Assembly (NCBI RefSeq): GCF_014279655.1
Contig: NZ_CP047946.1
Coordinates: 2,418,001 to 2,482,000 of the forward strand
Length of the DNA stretch: 64,000 nucleotides
Direction of reading: 5' to 3'
Source of the DNA: Synechococcus sp. ROS8604
Lineage (GTDB): Bacteria > Cyanobacteriota > Cyanobacteriia > PCC-6307 > Cyanobiaceae
This document shows, one piece after another, positions 49,365 through 59,101 of the stretch (position 1 is the stretch's first letter; each line of letters opens with the position of its first letter). Under the pieces are notes generated by a model that did no database searches, was not told where the DNA came from, and saw only the letters and a program-made list of their open reading frames with translations. The position numbers and the translations under genes were made by a program.

Positions 49365-50477
49365 TCAGCCACGGTTGTAAAGCTCCTTCAGGCCAACTTC
49401 AGTGGCTGGCGCCACACCACGGTCGGTGATCAGAGCCGTGACAAGCCGCGCGGGGGTGACGTCGAACGCCGGATTAAACCCAGCACAACCATCAGGCGTG
49501 AGCTGCACGCTCACAATTTCACCGGCCGCCCCCCCCGCAATCACTCGCCCCTGAATGGACGTCACCTCCTCAGCAGAACGCGCTTCAATCGGGATCTCTG
49601 CCACCCCATCCGCAAGACGCCAGTCGATCGTGGACGTCGGCAGGGCGACATAAAAAGGCACGTTGTTGTCGTGAGCCGCCAGGGCCTTGAGATAGGTGCC
49701 AACTTTGTTGCAGACATCGCCGCAGCGCGTGGTGCGATCGGTCCCAACGATCACAGCATCCACCTGTCCATGCTGCATGAGGTGACCACCTGCGTTATCC
49801 ACAATCACGGTGTGCGGAACCCCCTCCCGCGCCAACTCATAGGCCGTGAGCGAGGCCCCTTGATTGCGCGGCCGGGTTTCATCCACCCACACATGAATGT
49901 TCAACCCAGCGCGATGGGCCTTATAAATCGGTGCCAAAGCCGTTCCCCAGTCAACGGTCGCCAGCCAGCCCGCATTGCAGTGGGTGAGCACCTGAAACGG
50001 CTCGTTCTGTCGTGCGCTAGGTCGCTGCTCTGCCAGCGCTTGGAATAGATCGAACCCATGCGCCCCAATCGACTCGCACATCGCCACGTCTTCATCGGCA
50101 ATCAGCGCCGCCTCCCGCCGTGCTGCCGCCGCACGCTCCGCTTCAGGCAAGGGATGCACCAGATCACGAACCCTTTCTAAGGCCCAACGCAGATTCACCG
50201 CTGTAGGGCGACTGGCGTTGAGCTGATCGAAGGCTTGGCCCAAGCCCGCATCGCTGGCGTCGTCTTGCAGGGCGAGCATCAAGCCGTAGGCGCCGGTCAC
50301 ACCGATCAATGGTGCGCCCCGCACCACCATCGTGCTGATCGCCTCTGCGGCTTGATCACAACTCGTCAGGGTTCGGGTGATCAAGCGATGGGGCAACAGG
50401 GTTTGATCGATCACACCCACGGAGCGCTGATCGGCTTCCAGCCAAATCGTCCGCCAAGCCTGGCCATCAATGTTCAT
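49365..50477 (-). CDS. mtnA: S-methyl-5-thioribose-1-phosphate isomerase
   Basis: This 370-residue protein has VVRGAPLIGVTGAYG, FQVLTHCNAGWLATVDWGTA (catalytic Cys), VDAVIVGTDRTTRCGDVCNK (catalytic Asp) and NVPFYVALPTSTIDW. All are typical of MtnA. It converts methylthioribose-1-phosphate to methylthioribulose-1-phosphate in salvage of the methylthioadenosine left by polyamine synthesis. No mtnP, mtnC or mtnD is in the window. Confidence 0.95.
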   Translation of the reverse strand: MNIDGQAWRTIWLEADQRSVGVIDQTLLPHRLITRTLTSCDQAAEAISTMVVRGAPLIGVTGAYGLMLALQDDASDAGLGQAFDQLNASRPTAVNLRWALERVRDLVHPLPEAERAAAARREAALIADEDVAMCESIGAHGFDLFQALAEQRPSARQNEPFQVLTHCNAGWLATVDWGTALAPIYKAHRAGLNIHVWVDETRPRNQGASLTAYELAREGVPHTVIVDNAGGHLMQHGQVDAVIVGTDRTTRCGDVCNKVGTYLKALAAHDNNVPFYVALPTSTIDWRLADGVAEIPIEARSAEEVTSIQGRVIAGGAAGEIVSVQLTPDGCAGFNPAFDVTPARLVTALITDRGVAPATEVGLKELYNRG

Positions 50478-50592
50478 GGTCGAATCAACGGCAAGAGCCG
50501 CATGGCTTCTTCCATTCTCTGATGAGCACGATCCAGGAAGTGAATCGGCCAGATCGCGCCTTTTTCCCTGTTGGAGCGCTCAGATCGGCTGA

Positions 50593-51144
50593 TTAAATCG
50601 GGCGATATCCAAACCAATCAGGCACCTGATTCTGACTTTCCCCATCGAGCTGGCGATGGAGATGCACATAGACACTGTTGTTCTCTGTCAACGACAACTG
50701 CTCAATCAGCAAGCAATCATCCACGGCGCTGAGATCATCCTTGTGCTGCTGAATCGCATCCAACAACCAGCGCTTCTTGGCTGTTGCTTTGGCCGCTTGC
50801 CGCGAGGGGGCCACCACGAGTCCAAAGCGATGCAGTTCTGCAAGGGAGTCGGGCTGATAGGCCCCAAGGTTGACGAACCACAGCCGCTGCTTCTCTGAAG
50901 AAGGCTCCGGCTCAAGAGTGACGCGCCAACCGTCAATGCAATGCACGGCCATGTAGCTATCGAGATGCAAGCCACGACGGCGACCGAACCACTGACGACG
51001 AAGCTCGGGATAGGTGTCTTCGATGCAGCCACCGACGACAAATCGCACATCGTGAAGCTCGATCAAGCTTTGATCCGTACGACCTCCCAGGACCACCAAA
51101 AACAAAGTTGGGAGTTGCAAACGCGAGGGGTGGAAAGGGCTCAT
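50593..51144 (-). CDS. DUF1543-type protein
   Basis: This 183-residue protein contains LFLVVLGGRTDQSLIELHDV, VVGGCIEDTYPELRRQWFG and LWFVNLGAYQPDSLAELH, the layout of the DUF1543 family, in which two similar halves are often present. Function is unknown. It is divergent from the methyltransferase at 51158, with 13 bases between the starts. Confidence 0.8.
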   Translation of the reverse strand: MSPFHPSRLQLPTLFLVVLGGRTDQSLIELHDVRFVVGGCIEDTYPELRRQWFGRRRGLHLDSYMAVHCIDGWRVTLEPEPSSEKQRLWFVNLGAYQPDSLAELHRFGLVVAPSRQAAKATAKKRWLLDAIQQHKDDLSAVDDCLLIEQLSLTENNSVYVHLHRQLDGESQNQVPDWFGYRPI

Positions 51145-51157
51145 TCAAGGTGCCATC

Positions 51158-51883
51158 GTGTGGCCCAGATGTGAACCATGCGTGGATCTCTTTGAAAGGC
51201 AATGGGCCACCTACCGAATCCTGGTTGAACACAACCTGATGGAGCATTGTGAAATCAGTGAGGCCACAACCGCTGGGATCCATCAATGGCTGGCCCAACG
51301 AGAGGACCAGACTCAAGCCGTTGCCATGGTTGATCTGGGCTGTGGAGACCTCGGGCAGTTAGCGCCGCTACTCCGCACCCTTCCACTCAAAAAGTACGTC
51401 GGTTTAGACCTTACCCAAGCCGTTCTGCCGCTCGCCCAACGCAATCTTGGTTCCGTTCCCTACCCCTGTGTCTGGGAGCAGGGCGATCTCTTGAACTGGG
51501 CCTGTTCCAGCCAAAACAATCGTGTAGACCTCATCCACTCATCCTTCGCCTTACACCATCTCAATCAAGGCCAAAAGCTGCTGTTTCTCGAGGGTGCCAG
51601 GAAGCACATCGAACCCAATGGACTGTTCATCTGGGCGGATGTCTTCCGTCCTAATCAAGAGTCACGATTGGACTACCTCAGAAGATATTGCCAACGAATC
51701 AACCAATGGCCTGGCCTCTCTCAGAGTCAACGACACTCCATCTCCCAACACATCCAAACCCATGACTTTCCCGCCAATCGTGATTGGCTCGAGCAGCACG
51801 CCAAAACCAAGGGTTGGTCAATCCGCTGGGCTTGGATCGGTCAACACAATGCTGAGGCCGTAGCTCTGCTTCAACCCGTTTAG
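51158..51883 (+). CDS. Class I SAM-dependent methyltransferase
   Basis: This 241-residue protein has the SAM-binding motif VDLGCGDLGQLAPLL, then YVGLDLTQAVLPLAQ and IHSSFALHHL, followed by a GLFIWADVF strand. The substrate is unknown. It starts at GTG 51158 and ends 8 bases before the end of the convergent sufS. Confidence 0.85.
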   Translation: MWPRCEPCVDLFERQWATYRILVEHNLMEHCEISEATTAGIHQWLAQREDQTQAVAMVDLGCGDLGQLAPLLRTLPLKKYVGLDLTQAVLPLAQRNLGSVPYPCVWEQGDLLNWACSSQNNRVDLIHSSFALHHLNQGQKLLFLEGARKHIEPNGLFIWADVFRPNQESRLDYLRRYCQRINQWPGLSQSQRHSISQHIQTHDFPANRDWLEQHAKTKGWSIRWAWIGQHNAEAVALLQPV

Positions 51884-51890
51884 GGAATCG

Positions 51891-53159
51891 CTAGCTGTTT
51901 TCACGGAAAAACGCGATCACACTCACCAGCTCATCAGCAAAGCGATCGATTTCAGCATGGGTCGTACAAAAACTGAGGCTCGCGCGAGCGGAGCCTGTGA
52001 CTCCGTACAAGCGATGCAGCGGCTGGCAGCAATGGTGACCACTACGAATACAGACACCGGCTAGATCAAGCATGGCGGCGATGTCGTTGGCATGAACACC
52101 CTCCACCACAAACGTGGCAAGGGCACCACGATCAGGCTGCTGCTCAGGCGTAGGGCCAAGAATGCGCAGACCATCAATCGATTGAAGCCGGCCAAACAGA
52201 TGGGTGGTGAGCTCCGCCTCCCACGCCTGAATCGCATCGAATCCAAGCGTTTGCAGGTAGGTGATCGCAGCACCCATGCCGATCGCTTCACCAATGGCTG
52301 GCGTACCCGCCTCAAACTTATGGGGAAGGTCCGCCCAGGTGCTGTGATCCAAGAACACCTCTTGAATCATTTCGCCACCACCAAGGAAGGGCGGCATCGC
52401 CATCAACGTTTCTTCCGCAGCCCATAGAAAGCCCATTCCAGTGGGGCCACACAGCTTGTGAGAAGAGCCCACGAGGAAATCAGCGCCAAGGCTCTGCACC
52501 GAAATGGGTTTATGAGCCAGGCTCTGACAGGCATCCACCAACACCTTGGCCCCAACAGCATGGGCAAGGGCTGCAATCTCTTCGATCGGATTGCAGCACC
52601 CCAGGGTGTTGCTGATGTGTACCAAGCTCACCAGGCGTGTCCTCTCAGTGAGCTGATCCCGCAGGTCCGCTAGGTCAAGCGTGCCCTCAGGGGTCACCCC
52701 CACATGCCGAAGCACACAACCCGTCCGCTCAGCGAGCAATTGCCAAGGCACCAAATTGCTGTGGTGCTCCATCACGGTGAGCAGCACCTCATCACCAGCC
52801 TTCAACTGGGCATCACCCCAACTGCGAGCCACCAGGTTGATGGCTTCGGTGGCATTGCGCGTAAACACGATTTCTTTCGCGCTGGATGCAGCGATCAAGC
52901 CAGCGGTAATCGAACGAGCCCCCTCAAACGACTCTGTGGCACGGGCACTGAGCTGGTGAGCTCCGCGATGGACATTGGCGTTGTCGCAGGCGTAGTAGTG
53001 CTGAACCGCATCGAGCACGACACGGGGCTTCTGACTGGTCGCCGCATGATCCAGGTAGATCAGGGGCTGACCAGATCCTGAGACCTGGTCAATAATCGGG
53101 AAATCGGCACGAACTCGTTCCACAATAGACACGCAGGTGTTACGGGGAAGTGTTGTCAT
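51891..53159 (-). CDS. sufS: Cysteine desulfurase SufS
   Basis: This 422-residue PLP enzyme has YLDHAATSQKP, FTRNATEAINLVA, a Lys in GSSHKLCGPTGMGFLW (Schiff base) and the flexible-loop Cys in CIRSGHHCCQPL. It takes sulfur from cysteine for Fe-S assembly with SufE or SufBCD. The start at ATG 53159 overlaps the stop of sufD by 4 bases (ATGA); a longer frame upstream reads into sufD and is not used. Confidence 0.95.
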   Translation of the reverse strand: MTTLPRNTCVSIVERVRADFPIIDQVSGSGQPLIYLDHAATSQKPRVVLDAVQHYYACDNANVHRGAHQLSARATESFEGARSITAGLIAASSAKEIVFTRNATEAINLVARSWGDAQLKAGDEVLLTVMEHHSNLVPWQLLAERTGCVLRHVGVTPEGTLDLADLRDQLTERTRLVSLVHISNTLGCCNPIEEIAALAHAVGAKVLVDACQSLAHKPISVQSLGADFLVGSSHKLCGPTGMGFLWAAEETLMAMPPFLGGGEMIQEVFLDHSTWADLPHKFEAGTPAIGEAIGMGAAITYLQTLGFDAIQAWEAELTTHLFGRLQSIDGLRILGPTPEQQPDRGALATFVVEGVHANDIAAMLDLAGVCIRSGHHCCQPLHRLYGVTGSARASLSFCTTHAEIDRFADELVSVIAFFRENS

Positions 53160-54388
53160 GGGGTCATCCCTCCGACCTGCAAGCTGCCGCCCAACCAGCG
53201 CTGCGAGGCACTGAGAGGCAAGCGGTCCAACACCTCCTTGCAGTAACCACGCAGCAGCAAGGTTGCGGCCGAAGACTGCGTAATGCCGCGACTGCGCAAG
53301 TAAAAAAGCTGATCCTCCTGAAGCTGACTCACGGTGGCCCCGTGGGTACAACGAACATCGTCGGCCACGATTTCCAACTCGGGCTTGGCATCCACGCGGG
53401 CGCGCCCAGAGAGCAACAAGTTTCTGCTGAGCTGGGAGGCATTGGTGCGCTGCGCCGGCCTGGGCACTTGAATGGCTCCGTTGAAGATGCTGTGAGAGCG
53501 ATCGGCCGCGATCGTTTTTTGCACTTGGTCAAGCGTGCCCTCAGGCCCCTCAAAGCGCACAGCGGTATGAACCGCAAACTGCTCGTCAGCAGCGGTGACG
53601 GAAAGACCATGAATGGAAGCAGAAGCCTGGCCATCCACCTGCACAACACTCGGTTCCAGTCGCCCGAACGACCAGCCCTGAGACACGGAAACCAGGGAGT
53701 AATGACTGCGCGTCTCTTGCTCCACAGCCAGGTTGGCGAGCAAAGACTCGCCACCATCCCCTAAAGCAAGCAAACCGTGGTTCACCTTGGATTCCTGGCC
53801 GAGATGAATTTCGAGCAGATGACTATGGGCAGCCTGGCCCTTCGCGCTCACAACCTGAAGAAACTCGAGCTCGGCTTTTTCTCCAACCAGCAACAAAACC
53901 CTGGTTGGAACCAACATGGCGTCGGACGCGACCATCACCAGCTCAACGGGTGGAACTTTTCCGCGGATGCGCAACGCCAAAATCTGCTGACTCACTCCGT
54001 GATTCAGCTCCACCGGCCAATCCGACGCGCAGTGGCAGCGAGACAGGGTATGGCCGAGGGCCTGCTCCAACTCAGCCCCTTCGAGCAACGAAATTCCTTC
54101 CGGCAATGCCACCCCCTGCAGGGGATCCTGGCTGCCATCAATCACAAGCCTCAGGGCCTGCTCAGGAACAGGCGGCCAGCTATCTGCACTGGAGGAATCA
54201 CTCCTTTGATCAGCGAGTGACAACTGAAACAGGGCCTCTAGGCGAGTGAGGTCCGTGAGCCTCCAGGCCTCTTGTCTCCTACTGGGAAACCTCTGCTCTG
54301 ACAGCGCCAATCGTCCTCGGCGCTGAACTGGCTCGAGTGTCCCCGCTGGTGCAGGGAGCTGTGTCAACCAACCCTCGGGCATCACCAT
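53156..54388 (-). CDS. sufD: Fe-S assembly scaffold protein SufD
   Basis: This 410-residue protein ends with the beta-helix core shared with SufB. Typical parts are FNGAIQVPRPAQRTNASQLS, LLLSGRARVDAKPELEIVAD, CTHGATVSQLQEDQLFYLRS and RGITQSSAATLLLRGY. It forms the SufBCD complex with SufB and SufC. It is in the operon order ftrC-sufB-sufC-sufD-sufS, 2 bases after sufC. Confidence 0.95.
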   Translation of the reverse strand: MVMPEGWLTQLPAPAGTLEPVQRRGRLALSEQRFPSRRQEAWRLTDLTRLEALFQLSLADQRSDSSSADSWPPVPEQALRLVIDGSQDPLQGVALPEGISLLEGAELEQALGHTLSRCHCASDWPVELNHGVSQQILALRIRGKVPPVELVMVASDAMLVPTRVLLLVGEKAELEFLQVVSAKGQAAHSHLLEIHLGQESKVNHGLLALGDGGESLLANLAVEQETRSHYSLVSVSQGWSFGRLEPSVVQVDGQASASIHGLSVTAADEQFAVHTAVRFEGPEGTLDQVQKTIAADRSHSIFNGAIQVPRPAQRTNASQLSRNLLLSGRARVDAKPELEIVADDVRCTHGATVSQLQEDQLFYLRSRGITQSSAATLLLRGYCKEVLDRLPLSASQRWLGGSLQVGGMTP

Positions 54389-54390
54389 CG

Positions 54391-55179
54391 TTAGGCCACC
54401 CCCTCGGCCGCGAGCTGCTGATCCACCCAGTCGTAACCGATCTCTTCTAACTCAAGAGCCAACTCACGCCCGCCCGTACGCAAGATGCGGCCAGCCCCCA
54501 TCACGTGCACGTAGTCCGGAGTGATCTCATCCAAAAGCCTTTGGTAATGGGTGATCAGCAACGTGCAGTTGTCCTGACTTGCCAACTGATTCACACCGCC
54601 AGCAACGATGCGTAAGGCATCAATATCCAAACCAGAGTCGGTTTCGTCGAGGATCGCGACCACTGGATCCAACAGGGCCATCTGAAGAATCTCGTTGCGC
54701 TTTTTCTCGCCACCAGAAAAGCCTTCATTCACGCTGCGTTCCAGGAATGCAGGGTCCATTTGCACCACTTGCAAGCGCTCACGCACGTGATCGTCAAAAT
54801 CAAACGTGTCGAATTCCTCCTTACCTTGCTTTTCGCGCCGGGCATTCGTGGAGACCCGCAGAAACTCCAGGTTGCTCACTCCAGGGATCTCAATCGGATA
54901 TTGGAATCCCAAAAACACACCAAGACGCGAACGCTCCTCAGGCTCCAGCGCAAGAAGGTCACGGCCTAAGTAGCGCACGGAACCCGATGTCACCTTGTAA
55001 GCGGGGTGACCGGCCAAAATCTTGGACAACGTGCTCTTGCCGCTGCCATTCCGCCCCATCACGGCATGAATCTCGCCGGCTTTCACCGTCAGGGTCACCC
55101 CATTCAGGATCGGCTTGCCCTCAACGGACGCATGCAAATCATTGATTTCAAGGAGAGGCTCGGCGTCAGGACGGATCAC
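54391..55179 (-). CDS. sufC: Fe-S assembly ATPase SufC
   Basis: This 262-residue ABC-type ATPase has Walker A VMGRNGSGKSTLSKIL, the Suf-specific signature GFSGGEKKRNEILQ and Walker B VAILDETDSGLD. It powers the SufBCD scaffold. It lies 51 bases after sufB. Confidence 0.96.
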   Translation of the reverse strand: MIRPDAEPLLEINDLHASVEGKPILNGVTLTVKAGEIHAVMGRNGSGKSTLSKILAGHPAYKVTSGSVRYLGRDLLALEPEERSRLGVFLGFQYPIEIPGVSNLEFLRVSTNARREKQGKEEFDTFDFDDHVRERLQVVQMDPAFLERSVNEGFSGGEKKRNEILQMALLDPVVAILDETDSGLDIDALRIVAGGVNQLASQDNCTLLITHYQRLLDEITPDYVHVMGAGRILRTGGRELALELEEIGYDWVDQQLAAEGVA

Positions 55180-55230
55180 GTCAGAAGAGAAGGAAGAGGG
55201 AAACGAGTATTCGGAAACTTGGTGCTGGGA

Positions 55231-56670
55231 TTAGCCCACCGAACCCTCAAGCTTGAGGGCGAGAAGTTTGTCGGCCTCAGCCGCAAACTCCATGGGAAGT
55301 TGATTAAACACATCCCTACAGAAACCGCTCACCATCATCGACACAGCTTCTTCAAAGCCAATGCCTCGACTTTGGAGATAAAACAATTGATCTTCCGACA
55401 TGCGACAGGTACTGGCCTCATGTTCAATCGCAGCTTGAGGCTGTTGGGAGCGAATGTAGGGGTACGTGTTGGCGGCAGCTTGATCTCCAATCAGCATCGA
55501 ATCGCATTGGCTGTAGTTACGAGCACCCTTGGCATTTGGACCAACTTGCACAAGGCCTCGATAACTGTTGCTTGACCGACCAGCACTAATCCCTTTGCTA
55601 ACAATTGTGGAACGGGTTCGTGGTCCTACATGAACCATTTTTGTTCCCGTGTCTGCTTGTTGACAATTATTCGTAAGAGCAACGGAATAAAACTCACCAA
55701 CCGAATCAGCACCCTGCAACACACAACTTGGGTATTTCCAAGTGATCGCTGATCCCGTTTCCACCTGCGTCCAGCTAATACGACTTCGATCACCGCGGCA
55801 CTGACCGCGCTTGGTCACAAAATTATAAATACCACCAACACCATTCTCATCGCCAGCGTACCAATTTTGAACCGTGGAATACTTAATCGAAGCATCATCT
55901 AGAACAACCAATTCCACAACAGCTGCGTGAAGCTGATTGGTATCAAACATCGGAGCAGTGCACCCTTCCAGGTAGCTCACCGACGCACCTTCTTCCGCAA
56001 CAATCAACGTGCGTTCAAACTGGCCAGTATCGCCAGAGTTGATCCGGAAATAGGTGGATAGCTCCATAGGACATTCCACACCCTTAGGAATGAACACGAA
56101 CGACCCATCACTAAAGACAGCAGAATTTAATGCCGCAAAATAATTATCACTGCTAGGAACAACTGAACCAAGATATTTCTCGATCAGTTCCGGATGTTCA
56201 ATAACAGCTTCACTAAAGGAGCAAAACACTACTCCATGCTCTGCAAGCTTTTCCTTGTAGGTAGTGGCAATCGAAACGCTATCAAAAACAGCATCGACAG
56301 CCACATTGCTCAGTATTTTTTGCTCGCTCAGAGGAATCCCTAATTTCTCAAATGTTTCAAGAAGCTTGGGATCAACTTCATCAAGACTTTGCTTTTTCTC
56401 TTGTTGCTTTGGCGCTGCGTAATAGACAATATCCTGGTAATCGATTGCTTTATAACCCAACGCAGCCCAATCAGGCTCTTCCAACTTCAACCAATGGCGA
56501 TAAGCCTTGAGCCGAAAATCAAGGAGGAACTTCGGCTCATTTTTCTTAGAAGAAATCAATTTCACCACCTCCTCGCTTAGACCTTTAGCGATCTTCTCGG
56601 TTTCAATGTCAGTGACAAACCCGTACTTGTACGGCTGACTAACGAGATCGCGTGTGGAGGTACTGGTCAT
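55231..56670 (-). CDS. sufB: Fe-S assembly scaffold protein SufB
   Basis: This 479-residue protein contains [60 protein letters not shown] and, at the end, [15 protein letters not shown]. It is the main scaffold of SufBCD. ATG 56670 ([10 protein letters not shown]) is preferred to the upstream TTG. It follows ftrC after 5 bases. Confidence 0.96.
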   Translation of the reverse strand: MTSTSTRDLVSQPYKYGFVTDIETEKIAKGLSEEVVKLISSKKNEPKFLLDFRLKAYRHWLKLEEPDWAALGYKAIDYQDIVYYAAPKQQEKKQSLDEVDPKLLETFEKLGIPLSEQKILSNVAVDAVFDSVSIATTYKEKLAEHGVVFCSFSEAVIEHPELIEKYLGSVVPSSDNYFAALNSAVFSDGSFVFIPKGVECPMELSTYFRINSGDTGQFERTLIVAEEGASVSYLEGCTAPMFDTNQLHAAVVELVVLDDASIKYSTVQNWYAGDENGVGGIYNFVTKRGQCRGDRSRISWTQVETGSAITWKYPSCVLQGADSVGEFYSVALTNNCQQADTGTKMVHVGPRTRSTIVSKGISAGRSSNSYRGLVQVGPNAKGARNYSQCDSMLIGDQAAANTYPYIRSQQPQAAIEHEASTCRMSEDQLFYLQSRGIGFEEAVSMMVSGFCRDVFNQLPMEFAAEADKLLALKLEGSVG

Positions 56671-56675
56671 GGACT

Positions 56676-57035
56676 TCAACCTGCCGTGGCGTGAATCGTT
56701 TCAGTATTAATGGTCTGTTCCTCGCAGCGGAAGGGATTGTCTTCTGTGAGAAACAACATGCAGTGGCAGTCCTTCCGCTCGCGCATCGGCACGCAGGGAC
56801 AATTCCAAAAGGCTTGAGACACCTCAGCTTGCTTATCTTCGTAATGACGACAAGGGCAAAGCGCTCCACCTAAATCATCTTTGTGCTTGGCAAGACCCTT
56901 TAAGACAACTGCCGTCACTCCGGGATCACTACAAAAATAAGTACCGGTTCGTTGGGCGTACGTTTCGGCAAATTTGCGAATGACCTCAAGGCTTTCAGCT
57001 GTCGGCTCTGTGCTGCCAGCGGACGCATCGGACAT
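56676..57035 (-). CDS. ftrC: Ferredoxin-thioredoxin reductase catalytic chain
   Basis: This 119-residue protein has the family's cysteines in [35 protein letters not shown], which hold the 4Fe-4S cluster and redox disulfide. It passes electrons from ferredoxin to thioredoxin to switch Calvin-cycle enzymes. The start at ATG 57035 gives the usual length; a 5' extension to 57089 is unlikely. It leads the suf operon here, coupling a Fe-S enzyme with the Fe-S assembly genes. Confidence 0.93.
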   Translation of the reverse strand: MSDASAGSTEPTAESLEVIRKFAETYAQRTGTYFCSDPGVTAVVLKGLAKHKDDLGGALCPCRHYEDKQAEVSQAFWNCPCVPMRERKDCHCMLFLTEDNPFRCEEQTINTETIHATAG

Positions 57036-57119
57036 TGGGCTCAAGGGGGGAAAGGAGAGGACGTAGTCAGAAGCGAAGTCTGAATACACCCCGGCCGAGG
57101 GTCAGGCCAGGACCGAGAT

Positions 57120-57139
57120 ACGAAACAAAAAGGTTTCGT
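57120..57139. promoter_or_regulatory. Candidate SufR operator
   Basis: The perfect inverted repeat ACGAAAC-AAAAAG-GTTTCGT lies between ftrC-sufBCDS and sufR, 85 bases before the ftrC start. The known SufR site of other cyanobacteria is CAAC-N6-GTTG; spacing and outline (AAC-N6-GTT) agree. Binding has not been shown. Confidence 0.5.
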
Positions 57140-57312
57140 TTCTAGGAGACTAGGGCACTGATCCATCGTCCGGAGACCCCATCATTCTGAAGGGGCGAAC
57201 ACCCGCTGAGCAGAGATCGGTCCAATCGTCGTTAACCCTGTCGAAGGCGACGGCGGATTCACACGCCGATTCCAGCCTTCCCGTGGCATGGTGAGTTCAA
57301 CAGCTTCATCCC

Positions 57313-57954
57313 ATGGGAGCTCAGGCTCAGGCCCCGACCCGCGAGACCACACTCACCTTGCTTCTCCGGCAGGGCGAAACCAGTGCGGCGAAATTGGCAC
57401 AGACGTTGGGAATTTCTGTGCAAGCCATGCGCCGGCATCTGCGCAGTCTTGAGGACGAAGAACTCGTGGAGGCCAGTCCCACGCCAGCCGGCCCTGGGCG
57501 TCCATCCAACCTGTGGAGACTCACAGCGAAAGGGCACCAGCACTTCCCTGACGGCAGCGAGAACTTCGCCTTAGGTCTGCTGGAGTCCATGGCAGCGACC
57601 TTGTCACCGGAGGTGATGGCTGATCTCCTCCGCCAGCAAGCTCTGGAGAAAGCCACCCTCTATCGCAAACAGCTGGGGAATGCACCGCTCGAAGAGAGAG
57701 TCCGCGCGCTGGTGAATCTCCGCCTCAAGGAGGGTTACGTCAGCGACATTCAGCCAGCCCCCACGGGTCCAGGTTGGTGCATCAGTGAATTTCACTGCTC
57801 AGTTCAAAGAATTGCCGAGGAGTATCCAGCGGTCTGTGATCAAGAGCTGCAGCTGATCAGGCACACCTTTCCCGACTGTCTCGTCGAGCGCGTGCACTGG
57901 CGCCTGGAATCAGGACATTCCTGTGGATTCAGCATCGCCCCCAAGCAGGACTAA
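57313..57954 (+). CDS. sufR: Fe-S-responsive repressor SufR
   Basis: This 213-residue protein has a DeoR/winged-helix N-terminus (SAAKLAQTLGISVQAMRRHL, RSLEDEELVE) and a C-terminal domain with the cysteines in GPGWCISEFHCSVQRIAEEY, AVCDQE and HSCGF that can hold a 4Fe-4S cluster. In cyanobacteria SufR represses the divergent suf operon and itself. It is divergent from ftrC-suf here too. It is followed after 3 bases by the next gene. Confidence 0.93.
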   Translation: MGAQAQAPTRETTLTLLLRQGETSAAKLAQTLGISVQAMRRHLRSLEDEELVEASPTPAGPGRPSNLWRLTAKGHQHFPDGSENFALGLLESMAATLSPEVMADLLRQQALEKATLYRKQLGNAPLEERVRALVNLRLKEGYVSDIQPAPTGPGWCISEFHCSVQRIAEEYPAVCDQELQLIRHTFPDCLVERVHWRLESGHSCGFSIAPKQD

Positions 57955-57957
57955 CCC

Positions 57958-58389
57958 ATGCCTGAACAGCCGACCTTTAGTGCAGGCCCCTTGTCTCGAT
58001 CTGATGCCGAGCGGATTGAAGCCACGTTGCTTCCCAACCTCGATCGCCACCACCTTCGCCTCTTGGCCCACTGCCTACGCAGCTTTCAAGCCATCGCAGA
58101 TCCGCGTCAATCAGGCCCCCTTCCAGACCGACGCACGCTCGAGCAATGGCTGTTGCAGCAGCCACAATTTTTGGACGAACCCCAGTTTCGCGACTTACTT
58201 CTCAACCAATTTTTAGCGGCAGCGCAGCAGCTCGAAGATCTCGCCAAACAACAAGATCTCTCTCCGCTGGAACTCAACCTGGAAGCGCTCATTGAGGCCA
58301 GCACCAGGGCGAGCAAAGCCAGGCTCGAGGGGCCGCACAACCACCCTTCGAACTGCGATCATCCAATACAGGTGTCATCCCCCTCATGA
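57958..58389 (+). CDS. Unrecognised helical protein downstream of sufR
   Basis: This 143-residue protein has helical segments HHLRLLAHCLRSFQAIAD, TLEQWLLQQPQFLDEPQFRD and LAAAQQLEDLAKQQDLSPLE. It has no cysteine motif or membrane segment. It lies between sufR and the bilin lyase gene, overlapping the latter by 4 bases, so it belongs to that operon. Its function is unknown. Confidence 0.75.
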   Translation: MPEQPTFSAGPLSRSDAERIEATLLPNLDRHHLRLLAHCLRSFQAIADPRQSGPLPDRRTLEQWLLQQPQFLDEPQFRDLLLNQFLAAAQQLEDLAKQQDLSPLELNLEALIEASTRASKARLEGPHNHPSNCDHPIQVSSPS

Positions 58390-58997
58390 CCTCGGCCATT
58401 CCCAACGCTGTCCATTTCTTTCAACAGAGTTGCGGTCGTTGGCGATCGCAACGCAGTGTTCATCACCTGTTGCACCGACGAGCAGAGGCGGGTGGATCCC
58501 TCATCGTTGTGGAAGATCTCGATCAGGACGACCAACGCCTGCAAACACTGGCTGAACAACACGGCCACTCCCCGGGGAGCATTGCAGGAGGCAGCTTTGT
58601 GCGTTGGAGCGCCTCGATGGCCTGGGATCAAAACGGCGACGCCCATGACGGCGAAACAATCTTTGGTCTCATCCCAGATGGCGATGACGGACGCAGCGGC
58701 ACCCTGCTTCGAGATTTGGGCTACGCCGAAAAAGCACCGGCCACCTCGACCTTCCAAATGGATCAACAGGACGGTCTCATCCTGTGCACCAGCTACGAGA
58801 CCATGAACGTCTGGGAGCGCTTCTGGTTCACCAGCCCGAACGTAAGGCTGCGATCCAGCACGGTGGAAGGGCTTTCCAACAACGCCTCCTTTTGCATGGA
58901 AACGCGCTTAAGCGACGACAGCGTGGACATTACAGAGGCACCAGCAGGGGCCAAGGACGCGTCATTGCGACCCCTTTCAGCCCCATTCGGCTGGTAA
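58386..58997 (+). CDS. cpcS: Phycobiliprotein lyase, CpcS/CpeS type
   Basis: This 203-residue protein has FFQQSCGRWRSQRSVHHLLH at the N-terminus, then WDQNGDAHDGETIFGLIPDG, LILCTSYETMNVWERFWFTS and NVRLRSSTVEGLSNNASF. This order is typical of S-type lyases with a lipocalin fold, which attach phycocyanobilin or phycoerythrobilin to Cys-82 sites. Whether it is CpcS or CpeS cannot be decided from this alone. It is placed near cpcG. Confidence 0.88.
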   Translation: MTSAIPNAVHFFQQSCGRWRSQRSVHHLLHRRAEAGGSLIVVEDLDQDDQRLQTLAEQHGHSPGSIAGGSFVRWSASMAWDQNGDAHDGETIFGLIPDGDDGRSGTLLRDLGYAEKAPATSTFQMDQQDGLILCTSYETMNVWERFWFTSPNVRLRSSTVEGLSNNASFCMETRLSDDSVDITEAPAGAKDASLRPLSAPFGW

Positions 58998-59101
58998 AAA
59001 CAGACCGCGGTAACTATTACGGACTGTGAGTGCTGACCGGAGAGGAAGAGGTGCACCGGACTCTTCTTCTACGATCACAAACGAAGGATGTTGAAGTTTG
59101 C

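Noticed and set aside
51891-53351. The 64-residue N-terminal extension of the SufS frame
   Set aside because: It lies inside sufD coding sequence in another frame and the ATGA-coupled start at 53159 gives the normal SufS length.
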